This document shows positions 24,498 through 39,367 of a DNA stretch of 64,000 nt, one piece after another. This stretch comes from Lyophyllum atratum (taxonomy: Eukaryota; Basidiomycota; Agaricomycetes; Agaricales; Lyophyllaceae), in NCBI GenBank assembly GCA_014905825.1, contig JACGCN010000012.1, positions 496,001-560,000 on the forward strand. Reading direction: 5' to 3'. The notes beneath the pieces were generated by a model. That model was not told the origin of the DNA. It did no database searches and saw only the letters and a list, made by a program, of their open reading frames with translations. Both the position numbers and the translations under genes were made by a program. Every line of letters begins with the position of its first letter. Position 1 is the stretch's first letter.

Positions 24498-26739
24498 TCA
24501 TCCGCTCTTTTCCGTCCGAATCTCCTTCAGAATGAAGCCCTCCAATCCCCCACAAACCCATAGCTCCTGCACACTAGGACCAACGGGGTTCATGGTATAT
24601 GTCTTCTCCTCACCGGCGGCCACCATAACCACAGCCTTCCCATCCTTCATCCCCACCTCAATCTTCATTCCCATGTCAACTGTCAACTCGCCATCCTTCC
24701 CTCCAGCACCACGTTTCCCGTCCTTGGCATAGCGCTCCGTCAAGTCACTCACAAGCTCTGGCGACTCGAGACATACGAGGCCGTTGTTGATCGCATTCCG
24801 CTTGAAGATGTCCCCAAACGAACCTGCGATCACTAGGGGCACGCCTGCGGCCTTCAGCGCCGTCGCAGCCTGCTCGCGCGATGAACCGGTGCCAAAGTTG
24901 TACCCTGCAATGAGGACCACCCCTTCCTTGACCTTGCCATCGAACGGCGCAAATGCCTTCCTTTTCTTTGCGACGAGCGCCGCGAAGGCTGGATCGTAGT
25001 TCTCCATCACAACGTCTGCCTGGCCCGCAAGCGTGATATCGTCGCGGTATGTGTATTTTCCGGGGTAAATTCCATCCGTATTCAGATTATCCTGCGGCGC
25101 AAAGACCAGAGGGCCAGCAAATGTCGCCGGGAATCCGGGGAACAACTGTTCGTCGGATGCCGCGGGGGAGGCCTCTCTGGAAGCGGGGGTGTTCGCGATG
25201 GAAAATGTCGGGGCTGCGACCGGTGGGAGAGCGCCACGGTCAAGGGAGGCTGGGCCGCAAATGTATCCCTTTATGGCGCTGGCGGCGACAACGGCGGGGC
25301 TGGAGAGGTATGCCTGGGCCTTGGGATGGCCCATGCGGCCTTTGTAGTTCCTGTTAGTCGCGCTGATGCCAGTCTCGCCTTCTTCTAGTAGACCGACTCC
25401 GAGCCCGATGCAGGGCCCGCAGCCGGCGGGGAGAACCTTTGCGCCGGAAAGAATTAACGCGTCCCAATCGCCAAGGCGCTCAGACTCTTGTTGGACGGCG
25501 GAGCTGGCGGCAGCGATGTAGAATTCTACGCCGGGAGCGACCTTGTTCCCGCGCATGACGGCGGCGGCGGCGGCAATATCAGAGACACGAGAGTTGGTGC
25601 AGCTCACGAGGTATGCCTTGTCAATCTTGATGTTGGCGTCTTCGAGAACCGGCAGAGGGGTGGAGACTTTGACGCTGTTTGGGCCCGAAACATGGGGAAC
25701 AAGGGTCGATAAATCAAAGACCAGATGGGAGGAGTACTCGGCATCGGGATCGGATTGCAGAGTGGTTGCACGGAGAGCGTCGATACGTCGACGGTTTAAT
25801 CTCGGGTGTTCCGGGGGAGGAGGGATAGCTGATGGTGATGCTGGAGAAGAAAATGTCCGAAGTTCGAATTTGCCTAATACGCGGTCGTACCATTGTAGTA
25901 GAGTTTCATCAACGGGGAAGACGCCCACCAAGGCTCCCCATTCCGTGGTCATGTTTGCGATGGTCAAGCGGTCGTCAACGCCCAGTGCAGCGACTCCATC
26001 TCCGGTAAACTCGAGCGCTGCGTTCAAGACCTCGTCCTTATTGAACGAGCCACAGAGAGCAACGATCACGTCTTTTCCAGTTACACCAGGCGCGAGTTTG
26101 CCCTTCAACTCGACTTTGACCATCCGTGGGATCTGCCACCAGGTCTTTCCGGTTGCCCAGAGCGCAGCAGCGTCTGTACGGACAATCGGGGTCCCCACAC
26201 ACCCAACGCCTCCATACATATTACTGTGACTGTCGCTCGCAACGGTAAGAGTTTGCGGGAAGGCGTAGCCCTCCTCGACGAGCACCTGGTGACCGATCCC
26301 GCGTCCTGCGGGGTAGAAGTCGATGCTATGCTTGCGGGCAAACTTCTCGATCGAAGCATACTTTGCCAGGTTCTTCTCAGACTTGTTTTGGACGTCATGA
26401 TCGAGAGTGAACACTGGCTGGAGTGGGTTGTGAATCTTCGTTGCCCCGATGGAGTTAAATCTGCCAGGAAGTGTAAGGCCTCAGTCCGCAATCGAGGAAA
26501 ATCTGAGCGCACTTGGTGATAACTGGCCCAGTGTTGTCATGGGTCATGACGTGCTCCGGGCGTATCATAACATAGTCTCCTGCCTTGACTGCTTTACCCT
26601 GGGGAAGGCCGACTGTATACTTTTGCACCACCTTCTCGATGACCGTTTGTGGGGTGCGGCGTTCCTGAGCAGTTGTCGCAAAACATCTCAGGAGACCCAC
26701 TCGGCTGCATTGACGGACCAGATGCTTTTGCAAGCGCAT
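24498..26739 (-). CDS. LYS4: Homoaconitase, mitochondrial
   Basis: Isomerises homocitrate to homoisocitrate in the alpha-aminoadipate route of fungal lysine synthesis. Two exons on the minus strand, 26513-26739 and 24498-26460, split by a 52-bp intron, give 729 residues. The start at 26739 (MRLQKHLVRQ) is followed by an Arg-rich, Ser/Cys N-terminus consistent with a mitochondrial presequence. Aconitase features: TLDHDVQNKSEKN, GRGIGHQVLVEEGYA, VASDSHSNMYGGVG, VRTDAAALWATGKTWW, the Fe-S cysteines in VSCTNSR and PAGCGPCIG, and the swivel domain (GYNFGTGSSREQAATALK). TGKTWWQIP and the first motif set match homoaconitase rather than aconitase. Residues around ASPAASDEQLFPGF form a variable linker before the swivel domain. 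Confidence 0.95.
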
Positions 26740-27654
26740 CGTGGTCACTGGCTGCCACTTGGGTAGTACGGTCCGAAAAATAGCCTTGTTTGTCCGACCG
26801 TTCGTTTCAAATAAATAACGTAATCATAACTCACATCTCCCAGCTTCAGCCTGAGGCCTGAGGCCTGAGTACTCACTAGTCCTTGCGAGAAATGGATCGA
26901 GGATCGGGGACTTATACGTACATAGTAATGCATTTTAGTAGCGCATAGCGACTCGATAGGGTAGAGTGGGCGGCGTGCGTGGAACGGCCCTTTGTGACTG
27001 AGTGGACGGTGGTCAACAGTAGTCTCTCCTAGACAGACACAATCAGTCGTTCCTCCATTCTTTAGTCTGTTGGTTATCTGATGTCTCTGTTGGGAGGGTA
27101 ACCTTATTATATAAGCATCGACACGTGATCGGATTAAGGACATGTCGCGTCCTCGTCGCGTCCCGTCTACAGAGGTTTTATCTACCTCTGCTGCAGAATA
27201 TCTAAGGATGAGCACGCAGTTCACTACTACTTCATGTACGCAAGGCATACTTACGGCAAACTACAGTGAAAACCGACCCAAATCGATACGGCCCGTCCAA
27301 GGCGACTTTGCTGCTGTCTTGCTAAGCAGGAATGGACACAAGTTACGTTAAAATGAGGCTGCATCACAAGCTCCTGGGCTTATCGTCAATTTGGAGATCT
27401 GGCTACATTACACAGGGTAAACACTTCGAAGCTTTTCGAAGAAAGCATTGGCGCAGTTGTTCAATTATGTTGCAACCAGTTGTCGCACGACCCGCCTCGC
27501 GGTTCGTGGGCCGTTCACGTGACATTAACAGCATCCTAAAAAGGAGATCCTTACATAATAACCCTACCCTCCCTACATGGGGGCGCGATAGCCTAAGGAC
27601 TAGGTCAACAGGACCAAAGAGAGATTGAACGCGTCGACTGGGACGCGATATTGC
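26740..27654. promoter_or_regulatory. Divergent promoter region of homoaconitase and APC1
   Basis: 915 bp between divergent starts. Contains short frames of no recognisable character and a small tandem repeat at 26849-26869. No other signals supported. Confidence 0.5.
26849..26869. repeat. Three tandem copies of a 7-bp unit
   Basis: GCCTGAG occurs three times in direct succession (26849-26855, 26856-26862, 26863-26869) in the region upstream of homoaconitase. Confidence 0.85.
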
Positions 27655-30600
27655 ATGGCCATCAACCATGGATCGTTAGCCAATACCACTATGGAACCTC
27701 CTCTCATTTCTTTCCCATTACATGGCCCTGGTGCCTCTTCGGCTCATGAATTCCTCAGTCGCGCGACACAAACGCCTAATCCGCCACCCGTTGAATCCGA
27801 TTTGCTGAAAGCTATTCGTACGGCTCTCCGAGGGTCCAATACTGAATCCATCTCGACCATTCAATCGACGTCCTTTTTCTACGACGAAGAACCTTGGGAG
27901 GAAGATGAGCTGACGTGGAATGGGCACACGGTGATCCTGAGTAGCGGAGGAGTGATGAGGAAGAAGTGGAATTTCGAGGAAGAAGGCCAAGCCATCCAGT
28001 GGGCTTGCATTGGCTGGCTTGAACAGAACATATCCGCCAACCCTGATTCAGTGCACACCACTGCACATTATACCTCGGACTCTCCTTCGAATCCCACTGG
28101 ACCTGCTGAGGGACGACCGACCTTTGGACCATTTGCAAAGGTTCAGCAAAATACTGTGCCAGACCTCGGAAAGTTGACGCGAGTTTCAGCTGTTTTTGTC
28201 TTCTTGCGTAGCATTGGCAAAATATTCCTAAAAAATGGTCTCGAGTACACCTTTGCACTCCCGTTTATCGTTCGGAAAGCATGGCCGTTGTCTCCGCACG
28301 GCGTCATGATACAACGCGTGCTGGAGCCAAGCGAGCTCGAAGAAGCTGAGCTCAGTGGCGATGCGGTGCTCCCAACCATCTTCTCTGTTACGAGCCCATT
28401 CTCTGAGGCTGCAGCAGTTGGGTTGACCATGGGCATCATAGACGGCTTTCGAGATGGTACGCCCTCGCTCAAGGATGAGGATGAAAATTCCACTAGACCG
28501 CTTAAACCGGTTTCGCCTACGGAAATGGTCGTCTGGGCGTCCCATCGTGGCCCAGCGTCGAAGGATGACGTTCTCGTCACTGTTGACGTTGAACAGCACC
28601 AGTTGTCCGTGTGGCGTTATGTGTATATCAAGCCGAAGGACACCCCGTTGCCTTTGGGTCTTGCTACCGCGGAGGGAGTGGCGAAAAGACGTCAGTCGAT
28701 GGCGGGCGTTGGGAGTCGCAGGTCGTCAGCACTCTTTGGTGATATACGGCATCCTCTGTCGCCCACCCTCCGTTCGAGGGACCATTCACCGACACCAGAC
28801 TTCGCAGCATTCCCGGAGCTGCCTCCCCTTTCCTTACTTCCCGGAATGCCGCCTGCCCTTTCGACGACGACGACTATGGCGTCGCTCGTGGCTGGAGGCT
28901 CGTCGCAGTGGTCTGCTCCCATGAAAGGCCGACGCAACTCCCTCACGAGGAACGATCTAAGCGTGACAATGGATAGGATGGTCCTCGGAGGAAGATTCGA
29001 CGGGGATTCGAGTCTTGTGCCCATGGAGCACGGGAGGATGAAGGCAGCGTATTGGATGGAAAGAATACATTCACAGGATCTCAATATCGACGAGTGAGTT
29101 CCGCTATTACTTGCCACACGGAGGATGTTCAACCTGACAAGCTCCTAGTGCTCAGTCCTGGCGATCCATTTCTGTAGCTCTGTTTGACGATCGTTGGGAC
29201 GGCACTTCTGCACGGTCTCTCATGGCTGTTTGCCTTCCCTGCTCACAATCGTCCTTAATCTTCTCCCTCGCACCCGGCGAAGACAACATGCTCAAAACTG
29301 TACCCCTACCTCAAATTCCAGCCCTATCTGTTGCTTCTCTTCGCATGACTCGGCACAACGTCTGGGATCTGCTTGTCGTAAAGCCTGATCACCAACTGAC
29401 AATTCTCACTCATGGTACACACGAAGTGCCAATCAAACTTGAACGTCCATCTCCACTGGTTGCAGATGTCAGCCATGACATCAGCATGCAAGTAGACGCA
29501 GGGCTTCCCCGTCCAAGTGTCGACCACGGTGAAGTGGTCGCCCTGCAGAGCGGTTCGCTTTCCACTGTCACAGTGATTTTCCAAGACGGTTGGAAAGAGC
29601 GCACAAACATCAACCTCGTTCCTCAAGACACTCTCACCTCCCAGTGCTTGCAAATACTCGCCCTTACCCTTCCTTCTGAGGTCTTGTTCCCTCTTCATCG
29701 ACTCTTCTTGGAAAATTGGTCATCACGTAGCCGTGCGACCTCTGACAATGTGGAATTCGAGTGCTTGACAGAGTCACTTTTCTTCTTCTTTCAGCTTCCA
29801 CCGCAAATCTCGCCTGTCATACCCAGCCATTGGGCTATGCTTGGGACATCATCGTCCCATGACCGGTTTAGAGAGGATCCAATACTCAAAGGACTCGATA
29901 TCCCACCAACTCCCTCTCGTATATATCCAAGGCCGGAAGCTCAAAAACCTCATCCTCTCCTGGCCCCTGTTCTTTACGCTCTGCACACTCTTGGGGAAGA
30001 CCTGCGACTTATGGTTCATCACTATGAGTCGCTGGTCAAGTTGGTGCCCTTCATCTGCCGGATTGCATTAGTTATACGCCCGGAATGGGCGGACTATTGG
30101 AAGCGGCTTTGCCCTGACGCAATCGAGGGGTGGCCCTCGCCTGCGACAACGAGTCAGTCCTGCCTCTTTATCATAGATCAACTCAATGATCTGTTACCTC
30201 CTAGTTATAGAAAATGTCGACGACCGTCTGCCTGTGTGGCCACCCGATATCTCCGCAATTTTGTACGGTAGGATCAGCAACCCCGACTGGCAGGTTCCCT
30301 GGCATGATACGCATGATGTGGCCATCCGGTTTGGGATTGCTCCCGCCTTTGCATACGGCCGACTCGACCCACTATCATCCCTGCAGCACCTCACTAGCGT
30401 CTACAGATGCCTCGCCGACAACACAGTGCCGGAAATACAAAAGAGGGCGGAAAATGCGATGTTCCTTATGGTAAATGCGGGACTGGGGCCTGAATTCTTG
30501 GATCGGCTGCCCATTGGAATTGCGGCACCTCTGAGAGAGGCGGCGCGGACGTGCCAGCTTGCGCCGCCTGGTGACTGGCCATTGGCTGCGTATCGTGCCA

Positions 30601-33600
30601 TTGGAAGGAACGATCTCGCTGCTTCAGCTGATGAAGCTCCGGATTTGCTCTTCAGTGATGGTTATAAGCCTGTGAAGGAGTTCATTGTAAGTGAACCTGT
30701 AGCCATAGAAGCACATATGCTGATTGGGTTTTAGAACCCATCCCGTCCTCGTCGCACGATTGGAGAGATCATGAGCGAGGCTCGAGCATTTGGGGGTGGA
30801 GAAGTAGATGCGGTGTCTGGTGTTGAGCTTGACCTGGCGGACTTCACCGACATTCGCTTTGGGCAGGATCGTAGGTTGGAGGAAGTCGCCCGTATGTTGT
30901 GCTCCTCGAAAATTCCTTCCATCAAAGGTGTAGAACGCCCGGAGTTAAAGTCGAGTATTTCGTCCCGATGTGTGGCTTTGAAGTCTGACAAGTTTGTAGT
31001 GAACATGACCAAACCAAGGAACACCAGAATCAAGTTATTCGAATGGCGGAGCGCACATTGGCGCTACCGTTCGGTCGTGCGATGTTCACCTTTGGCTCCG
31101 TTCCGACTGTTACTCGCGAAGCGTACACTATACCCAAGATCGAGTACAGCGTACGGGTCCAACCGTTCAACATCACCGTCACTCCCGAGCCTGGCAAGAT
31201 CCCCCTAGAATCTATCAACTGGGGTGATTTCCACAATGGTGTGGCCGCAGGTCTGCGAATATCGCCGTTCTCTGGGGCAGTCGAGAGCTCGTGGATCGCG
31301 TTCAACAAGCCATCCGATCTGACTCCAGAACATGCTGGGTTCCTCTTCGGTTTGGGCCTGACGGGACACCTGAAAGAAATGTTAACGTGGCACACATTTG
31401 GGTACCTGACCCCAAAACATGATTTGACATCAATCGGTGTCCTTTTGGGTCTTTCCGCGGCGAATATTGGAAGCGGCAATCAGCACGTAACAAAGTTGTT
31501 GGCCGTCCACACTCCTGCACTGCTCCCTACTCCTAACGTCGACCTCAATGTTTCGCTCATGACCCAGGCGGCGGGTTTGACTGGCGTCGGTTTACTGTAT
31601 CTAGGAACGAAAAATCGACGCATGGCCGAAGTGTGTCTCAACCAAATTTGTAGGAAAGACCTTGTCCAGCCAGATTTGAGCAACGAGCATCGAGAAGCGT
31701 ACACCTACTCTGCTGCTCTAGCTTTTGGGATGATCATGCTTGGGAAGGGCTCTGCCATTCCGGCGGATATGGCCCTAATTTCGCGTTTGAGCATCCTAAT
31801 CCATGGCGATGCAGGCATCACGACACGGAAGAGCATCCATCCCCCCTTTGACATCAACCTCACCTCACCCGCCGCTACGATTGCCCTTGGTCTCATGTAC
31901 TTGAGAACGGAACGACAGGACATAGCAGATATGTTGACGATCCCAGATACAGTGCTCGCTCTGAATCGCATTCAACCCAGTTTCCTACTGATTCGTACCA
32001 TTGCACGGTCACTGATCATGTGGGACGCCATTGTACCTACAGGCGACTGGCTTATGACGCAGTTGCCCGCAGCTATTCGCGAGGCGATTGACGCCCATGC
32101 GAAAGGCAAAGTCATTGATGATGCAATGGAGCTAGCCTATTATAATATCTTGGCGGGAAGTTGTTTCGTCGTGGGCTTGAAATACGCGGGCACAGCACGT
32201 CAAGCAGCTTACATGATGATTATCAGGTACTTCGATATGTTTACGCGATTAGTTTACTCCACCGGTATGTCAGCCCTGTTCACTCGGAAACCCTTGTCCT
32301 GACTCCAATAATAGGCCCGGCTTTTGATCACAAAATCAAGCGCTCCGCGTACCGCGACGGCTTGAACTTGATTTCCATCTCGCTGAGCATGGTCATGGCC
32401 GGGACCGGAGAGATAACGTGTTTCCGCCGTTTACGGTACGCATATGGCATGTACCAACAGGCCATGTACCACCAACAGTTCAAGTACGGTATCCACGTGG
32501 CGACGCATATCTCGATCGGCCTCCTTTTCTTGGGTGGCGGCCGCTTTACTTTGGGAACGTCAGATGCTGCAATCGCGTGCATGGTGACCGCGTTCTTCCC
32601 CCGGTTCCACCATATGTCGGCGGACAATAAAAGCTACTTACAAGCCCTTCGCCACCTCTGGGTGTTGGCGGTTGAGCCCAGATGTCTTATTGCCCGTGAC
32701 GTCGATAGCACCGAAGTGGTGTATCTCCCGGTGAAGATTACGATGAAAGAAGGGAATGAAATTGGAACCACTCAACTCATTTCCCCAACACTGATACCTG
32801 ACCTGGACAAGCTTCTGTCAATACGAGTCGATACCCCTCGCTACTGGCCGTTTTACTTGGACACAGAAAACCTTCCCCGGCATCGGCAAAGTCTCCTTCG
32901 CAGTCAAACACTATTCGTAAAACGTCGAACGGCATTTCTGAGTTACACAGAAGACCCTAGGGGTAGTCGCAGCCTTTTCGTCCGTTCAGGATCTTCCGCA
33001 GGAGACGCTGCAACCCTTGACTTCCCCCAGTCGACGGACGCCAAAATACACCCTGCTGGGGACCTTTCCGAATTCATCACGTCCTTTTCGAATAACATCC
33101 TATTCCTCGCTTTTGCCGACCACTTCTCTCGCCACAGTGAAGATGAAGAAGAGCGCCTGTTTCAAGTATATTGCCACGCAGCATTACTTGATAGTATACT
33201 GCAAGACAAGCCTCAAACACTTCAAACCCATCTCACATTATTCCGGTACCGAACAATGTCGCCGAGATCGCGGTACTTTCATCTACGCTTACAGGATCTG
33301 CGGTTTGCTGCCGACTTCTACAGCAAGATCTATGATCGACGATTCAGCGGTCGCACCGAGAATAACCCTCGCCCTCCTCTTATACGCGATAGTACTGTTG
33401 CGGGGGTTCTTCATGCACTGGACCAGCAGCTCGATACAATCCGGAGTGCACCTAATTTTGCCACAGCCCTTGGGCAATATGCTCGGGGCGAAGCAATTAC
33501 CGAACCTGAGGCCGATATTCAAACAAGCCTTGCTTGGTATTTGCTCCGAAACGGCGTACCGGTATCTACTCTGCTCGTCATTCTACGTGGACTGGCGCGG

Positions 33601-33783
33601 GATGCGCACGCGCAATGCTTGGGGCTGCCACCTCCAGAAGGCACAAGCGATGCTGTGTCGTTGGACCTAGGTATCAAAGAGGTTCTGCATGGGGCAGGAA
33701 CCAAAATGACGACTGCACTGGGGTCGGGCTGGTCGGTCAGGTCGTTGGACGAGATCATAGATGCTTGGAAAATCGTCAGTTGA
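27655..33783 (+). CDS. APC1: Anaphase-promoting complex subunit 1
   Basis: Largest scaffold subunit of the APC/C ubiquitin ligase that drives anaphase and mitotic exit in the nucleus. Six exons (27655-29093, 29149-30152, 30205-30686, 30735-30949, 31000-32264, 32315-33783) sum to 1957 residues, close to the human length. The N-terminal half is a beta-propeller-like region with a Ser/Thr-rich loop (about residues 340-440, several RRxS-like sites typical of phosphoregulated APC1 loops). The C-terminal half has the PC (proteasome/cyclosome) repeats: HAGFLFGLGLTGHLKEM, TSIGVLLGLSAANIG, NVSLMTQAAGLTGVGLLYLG, SAALAFGMIMLGKG, and ATIALGLMYLRTERQ. VIRMAERTLALPFGRAMFTF marks the middle region after the 30950-30999 intron. 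The start could also be the second ATG at 27691. Confidence 0.93.
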
Positions 33784-34033
33784 TAGAGTCGCTTTCGTGT
33801 TGTCTCCCCTCTCCCTTTCATCTACCTCGTCACACATGTGGATTTTGTAACTCTAGAATCAATTTCAGATCATCTTGTCAAATGCGTAGACGTCGGACAT
33901 TCGGTCGATCACAATGAATGGCTTGTTGCTTGTGGCCATCCATCAGAATACTGATACATTTGTAAATAACCATAATATAGATCTCAATACATAACATAGC
34001 ATACAATGGTTTAGATTCACTACGCCGCAGATC

Positions 34034-35738
<1,705 letters not shown>

Positions 35739-36076
35739 TTTTTAAAAATTCTATCACGTTTGCGAGATGTATCGAGTCAGTCTGGTAAATGATCAGGGCC
35801 GTATGGAACAAATCGGTTTACGAGCCAGTTGTACCTCAGTATTGACGTATCGCCGAGCTGGAGTCCACTAGGGGTATGGAGTTGGCTGGTAACCGCTGGC
35901 GAGATGAACGGAGGTGAGAAGATGGAGGAACCAGTAGCAACTTTTGTAAAATCGTGGACCTCCATCCAAATCGGTACACGATCGATCGAGTCAAGTTAGA
36001 TTCACGTGACATCGACAGTTTCTGCCGAGTCGGAGGTGCTCAATGCCCGTTGTACCAAGTTGAAGTACCACACACA
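35739..36076. promoter_or_regulatory. Bidirectional promoter, DAHP synthase and PIH1
   Basis: 338 bp between two divergent ATGs. No TATA box recognised on either side. Confidence 0.5.
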
Positions 36077-37520
36077 ATGTCCAAGACCCCAATTTCACTC
36101 AAGCCAGTCGCCGGTTTCTGCGTCAAGACATCTACATTACAGCCTACAGTATTCACTCAGAGCAAAGGCAGCCAGCCACAGCCCAAGAATGTCCTCGAAC
36201 CCGTGCAAAGCGCAGTCCCCATCCCCGCCGGCTTCAAAGTTTTCGTAAATATAGCCTGGGATCCCAATGTCCCCCCACCGCCACCAGGAAGCGAGGAGGT
36301 GATCCAGCGCGCCATGCAGGGCGAAGATGTAGATGAGCGCAACCCAGATGGCTGGTATGTCCCTGTCGTAGTATCAGACGGCAGGCAAGATAAGGACAAA
36401 GGTGTGTTTCTTGTTTCCCGACCCCCCGATAAACGCGCCAGGTTTGCTGCATCCACTGGGGCCTCGAAGGTTGTTCCCACACGTGCATCCATGTGTTGTT
36501 CTTCGTCGGTCCATTCCGATCACCGCGACTGTAATGGCGAATGGTGTCCATCTCTTGTGTGAACACCTGTGGTGGCTCCTTGATCTGTATCTCTCTTTTC
36601 TGATTCTGTGTCCCGTCCACGAGATATTGATACACCCATCACATCACACCAGCTGGGAAGCCTTCGCTCGTTTTTGATTGCATTTACAACACGTCAGTCA
36701 AATCGAGAACTCTCACCGATCCTGAATTCAAGCTTTTCATTGTAGGTCAGTCCACAATTCTCGCTGTCGTTTTACATATACGACCGGCATTGAATGAACC
36801 CGAGCACAGAATTAGCTCTCCAACGCATTGAAGCACAGACTTCTCTAACCCTGTCGCGCCAAATCGGGACACCTAACATCGCGTCGAAGGGAAAGCTGTC
36901 ACCCCGTACCGTCTTCATCCCCTCGTTTCTAATAGCCGAGACTTCGGACTCAAAAGCGACAGTGGGATCGCCAACTCCAAAGAAATCTCTCATACAGGAA
37001 GTGACACCGGCTACTTCATCTGATTTTAAGCCTAAGGGGATCTTGAAGGCCGCCTCCTCCCCAACGACGACATCGCCCATCCTCAGCGCCAACAAGAGTC
37101 AACAACTACGTCCCACATGGTCGTGGTCCAAAGAAGATTCGGAAATACAGATAAAGATTTCAGTACCTAACCTTGTACGTCACTCTACTTCACCGTCTTC
37201 AGCACCCCCTAGCCTTCTGAACGTAACACTCATCTTGCTCCATCCAGCCCCGCGCTCTGATAGAACAAGCGACTCTTGACATCGAAGCCCGCCGATTCGT
37301 CCTCCATATCCCCGACTGCCCAGTGCTTGACGTCAATCTTGGTCTGTCAGATGCCGAAATAGTGGCCAAAGCAGCATCGAAGGCGTCCGCGAGCCTCCAT
37401 GAACAAACCGCATCCGAGCCGAACAACACCCTCACCCTAAAACGGCAACGTGACTTGAACCCAGACGGCGCGACTTCTGAATGGCGCGTCTCTGAAGGCC
37501 TTTTAGTGATATCTGCTTGA
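36077..37520 (+). CDS. PIH1 domain protein (R2TP co-chaperone subunit)
   Basis: Subunit linking HSP90 and the Rvb1/Rvb2 ATPases with clients such as snoRNP proteins and PIKK kinases. Exons 36077-36401, 36653-36745, 36810-37174 and 37248-37520 give 351 residues. The N-terminal PIH domain carries GFKVFVNIAWDPNVPPPP and, across exons, GKPSLVFDCIYNTSVKSR and the IVELALQRIE helix; Lys/Arg residues that bind phosphorylated client motifs are in this block. The C-terminus is a CS-like domain (WSWSKEDSEIQIKISVPNL, RRFVLHIPDCPVLDVNLG). The linker is Ser/Pro/Thr-rich. The 36402-36652 intron is long (251 nt). The Nop17/Pih1 identity is by family recognition. Confidence 0.88.
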
Positions 37521-37682
37521 CATGATCAAGTGCTTGGTATAGATTCACAAAACCATTTGTTTAGTATGATAATGATCGAGACCTCGTTAAACAAAACATG
37601 GAAGAAAATAAAAGCATTTAAACTGATAATGATAAAGTTGGGTGGTGTACGCACACCACAGGGCGCCTGTTCAGTACAAGAA

Positions 37683-39151
37683 TCAACCTCCGGCCTTGCC
37701 CAAAAGCGCGTATCCGCCTCCTTGTGGACCATGAAGCTAGTGGTACTCCAATCAGCAGTAGACACCACAGCGGATATCAAACCAGACCTCAGCTCACCTT
37801 GCCGTAACATCTCATACAGAGCGGTTCACCGTCATGATCGCGCAGGCGACTAGAGTCCAAAAGGGTATTACACTCTGTACACCTCAGGCAACCCTTGTGA
37901 TAAGTTTTTCCCACTGCTTTCACCTGTGGAACACAGATTATAGTCACCCAGGTAAGAAGAATAACTGATAGAACGTATATACCTGCTCCGCAAAGTACAC
38001 ACTCTTCCCACAGCGTGGACAGCTTGGAGTCGTGCTTGTTGCACCCCATTTTCTTGGAGATCCCGCGCTGCCCGTGAGTTGGATAGGCATCGTTCCTCCT
38101 AGCGCAACGCCATATCTCGTCCCAGTGGCTGTCTGCATGATGGGCCGACCGTCAGCAGCCTGCCCACCCTGTGAAGGTGTGCCGCCTAGGCTGTTACTGG
38201 TAAGATGACGAGGACGCGCGGGGCTGGCCCCGTATGTGCCGCTACGGGTAGGCGTTAAAGGCACCGTGCGCGGTATACCACCGAAGCCTGGCCTCCCCGT
38301 ATTTGATGGTGTCCACGTTGATGTGGGGGTTCCCCCTGGGGTCTGAGACGTGGGGAAAGGCGAGCCACGCGTCGGCGAGGAGGTCCACTGATCAACAGTG
38401 TCCCTTTCCTCTTCCGCGTCAATGTCGGGTTGGTCTTCCGGCGCTAGTCCCTTACTGGCATCAATGTAAGTGTTCACGCGAGGGAAGGATGAAGAGATGG
38501 GGCTCGTGATAGTTGTCGTGTTTGGACGTAGCCATGGATCGCCCTTGCCATCCTCGAAGTCGCGCAGAGGTGACGCGACGCGCGGTGGAGTAGATAGTAG
38601 AGCGCGGCGGGGTGGACTATACTGCAGGCTGTCGGATGGAGGAGTCACATCGCGGTGAGGGAGATTTGCCTGTCTTAGGTCGCGGGTCCCAAAGTTCTTC
38701 ACATGACATGATTTACTGCTCGTAAGGCTTAGTTTTGGTCTGGTAATTTTGAAAGGGTGAATACCAGTAAGGCTGAATTTCGGAGATCAGAAGTATTAAT
38801 GATCGAAACGTTTAACATGCTAACCTTCTGATCATGCTCCAGTAGGGTGTACGAATCCAGTCTCTTGTTGCAAATAGTACATGCCAGACATGGCTAGCAA
38901 CGGCGGGTGAGTCTACCAGAGTTTCCGCAGAATCATCTCGCGTACCTTATGGTATAGCTTGGAAAGAGCGTGAGTTTAACGAGTCAGAGAGATAACTCGG
39001 ATCACATACCTTCCTCCCTGGACCCATTACCTGATGAGGTCATCTATCGTTAGCACACTGGCCCAGAAGATACGCCAGGACTTGCCTGCTCGGCGGCATA
39101 GACGGTCTTGGAGCACCTGGGGCATATCTGTGTTCCTGAAAAGGGATGCAT
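37683..39151 (-). CDS. Two-LIM-domain protein with micro-exons
   Basis: Eight exons on the minus strand: 39086-39151, 39010-39030 (21 nt), 38946-38957 (12 nt), 38825-38893, 38765-38772 (8 nt), 37983-38715, 37798-37923 and 37683-37736; total 362 residues. LIM1 is CPRCSKTVYAAEQ, VMGPGRK, LYHK, PCLACTICNKRLDSYTLLE and PYCKSCHVKNFG, assembled from the first six exons; LIM2 is CPRCGKSVYFAEQ, VGKTYHKGCLRCTECN and GEPLCMRCYGK. Both have the eight zinc ligands. Between them lies a 190-residue Pro/Ser/Thr/Gly-rich linker. The end is LHGPQGGGYALLGKAGG. Such CRP-like proteins act as cytoskeletal or signalling adaptors; no specific role can be assigned. The first intron uses a GC donor (AG|GCAAGT). Confidence 0.9.
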
Positions 39152-39367
39152 AGCTGTTGCACTCGAGGTTAATCCGAAGAGCACCGCCTTGGCGCTTGCC
39201 CCAGCAACGGATGCGACAGTGCTTATCTAATCTATCGGAGTTTGAACAGATGAGGGCCGAAAATTTTGGAATCTTTATAGCTCTCGTCTACCATCTGGAC
39301 TACGATATCCAGCTTGTCTTAGATCTTCACTCTTTTCCATCCTACCCCGCCCACATTCACCGCAAAA
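39152..39367. promoter_or_regulatory. Bidirectional promoter, LIM protein and eIF5A
   Basis: 216 bp between divergent ATGs. Strongly pyrimidine-rich just upstream of the eIF5A start (about 39325-39365), a common feature of highly expressed fungal genes. Confidence 0.55.

Noticed and set aside
26745..27248. 167-codon minus-strand frame upstream of homoaconitase
   Set aside because: No domain, and its 5' portion overlaps the promoter region; not supported.
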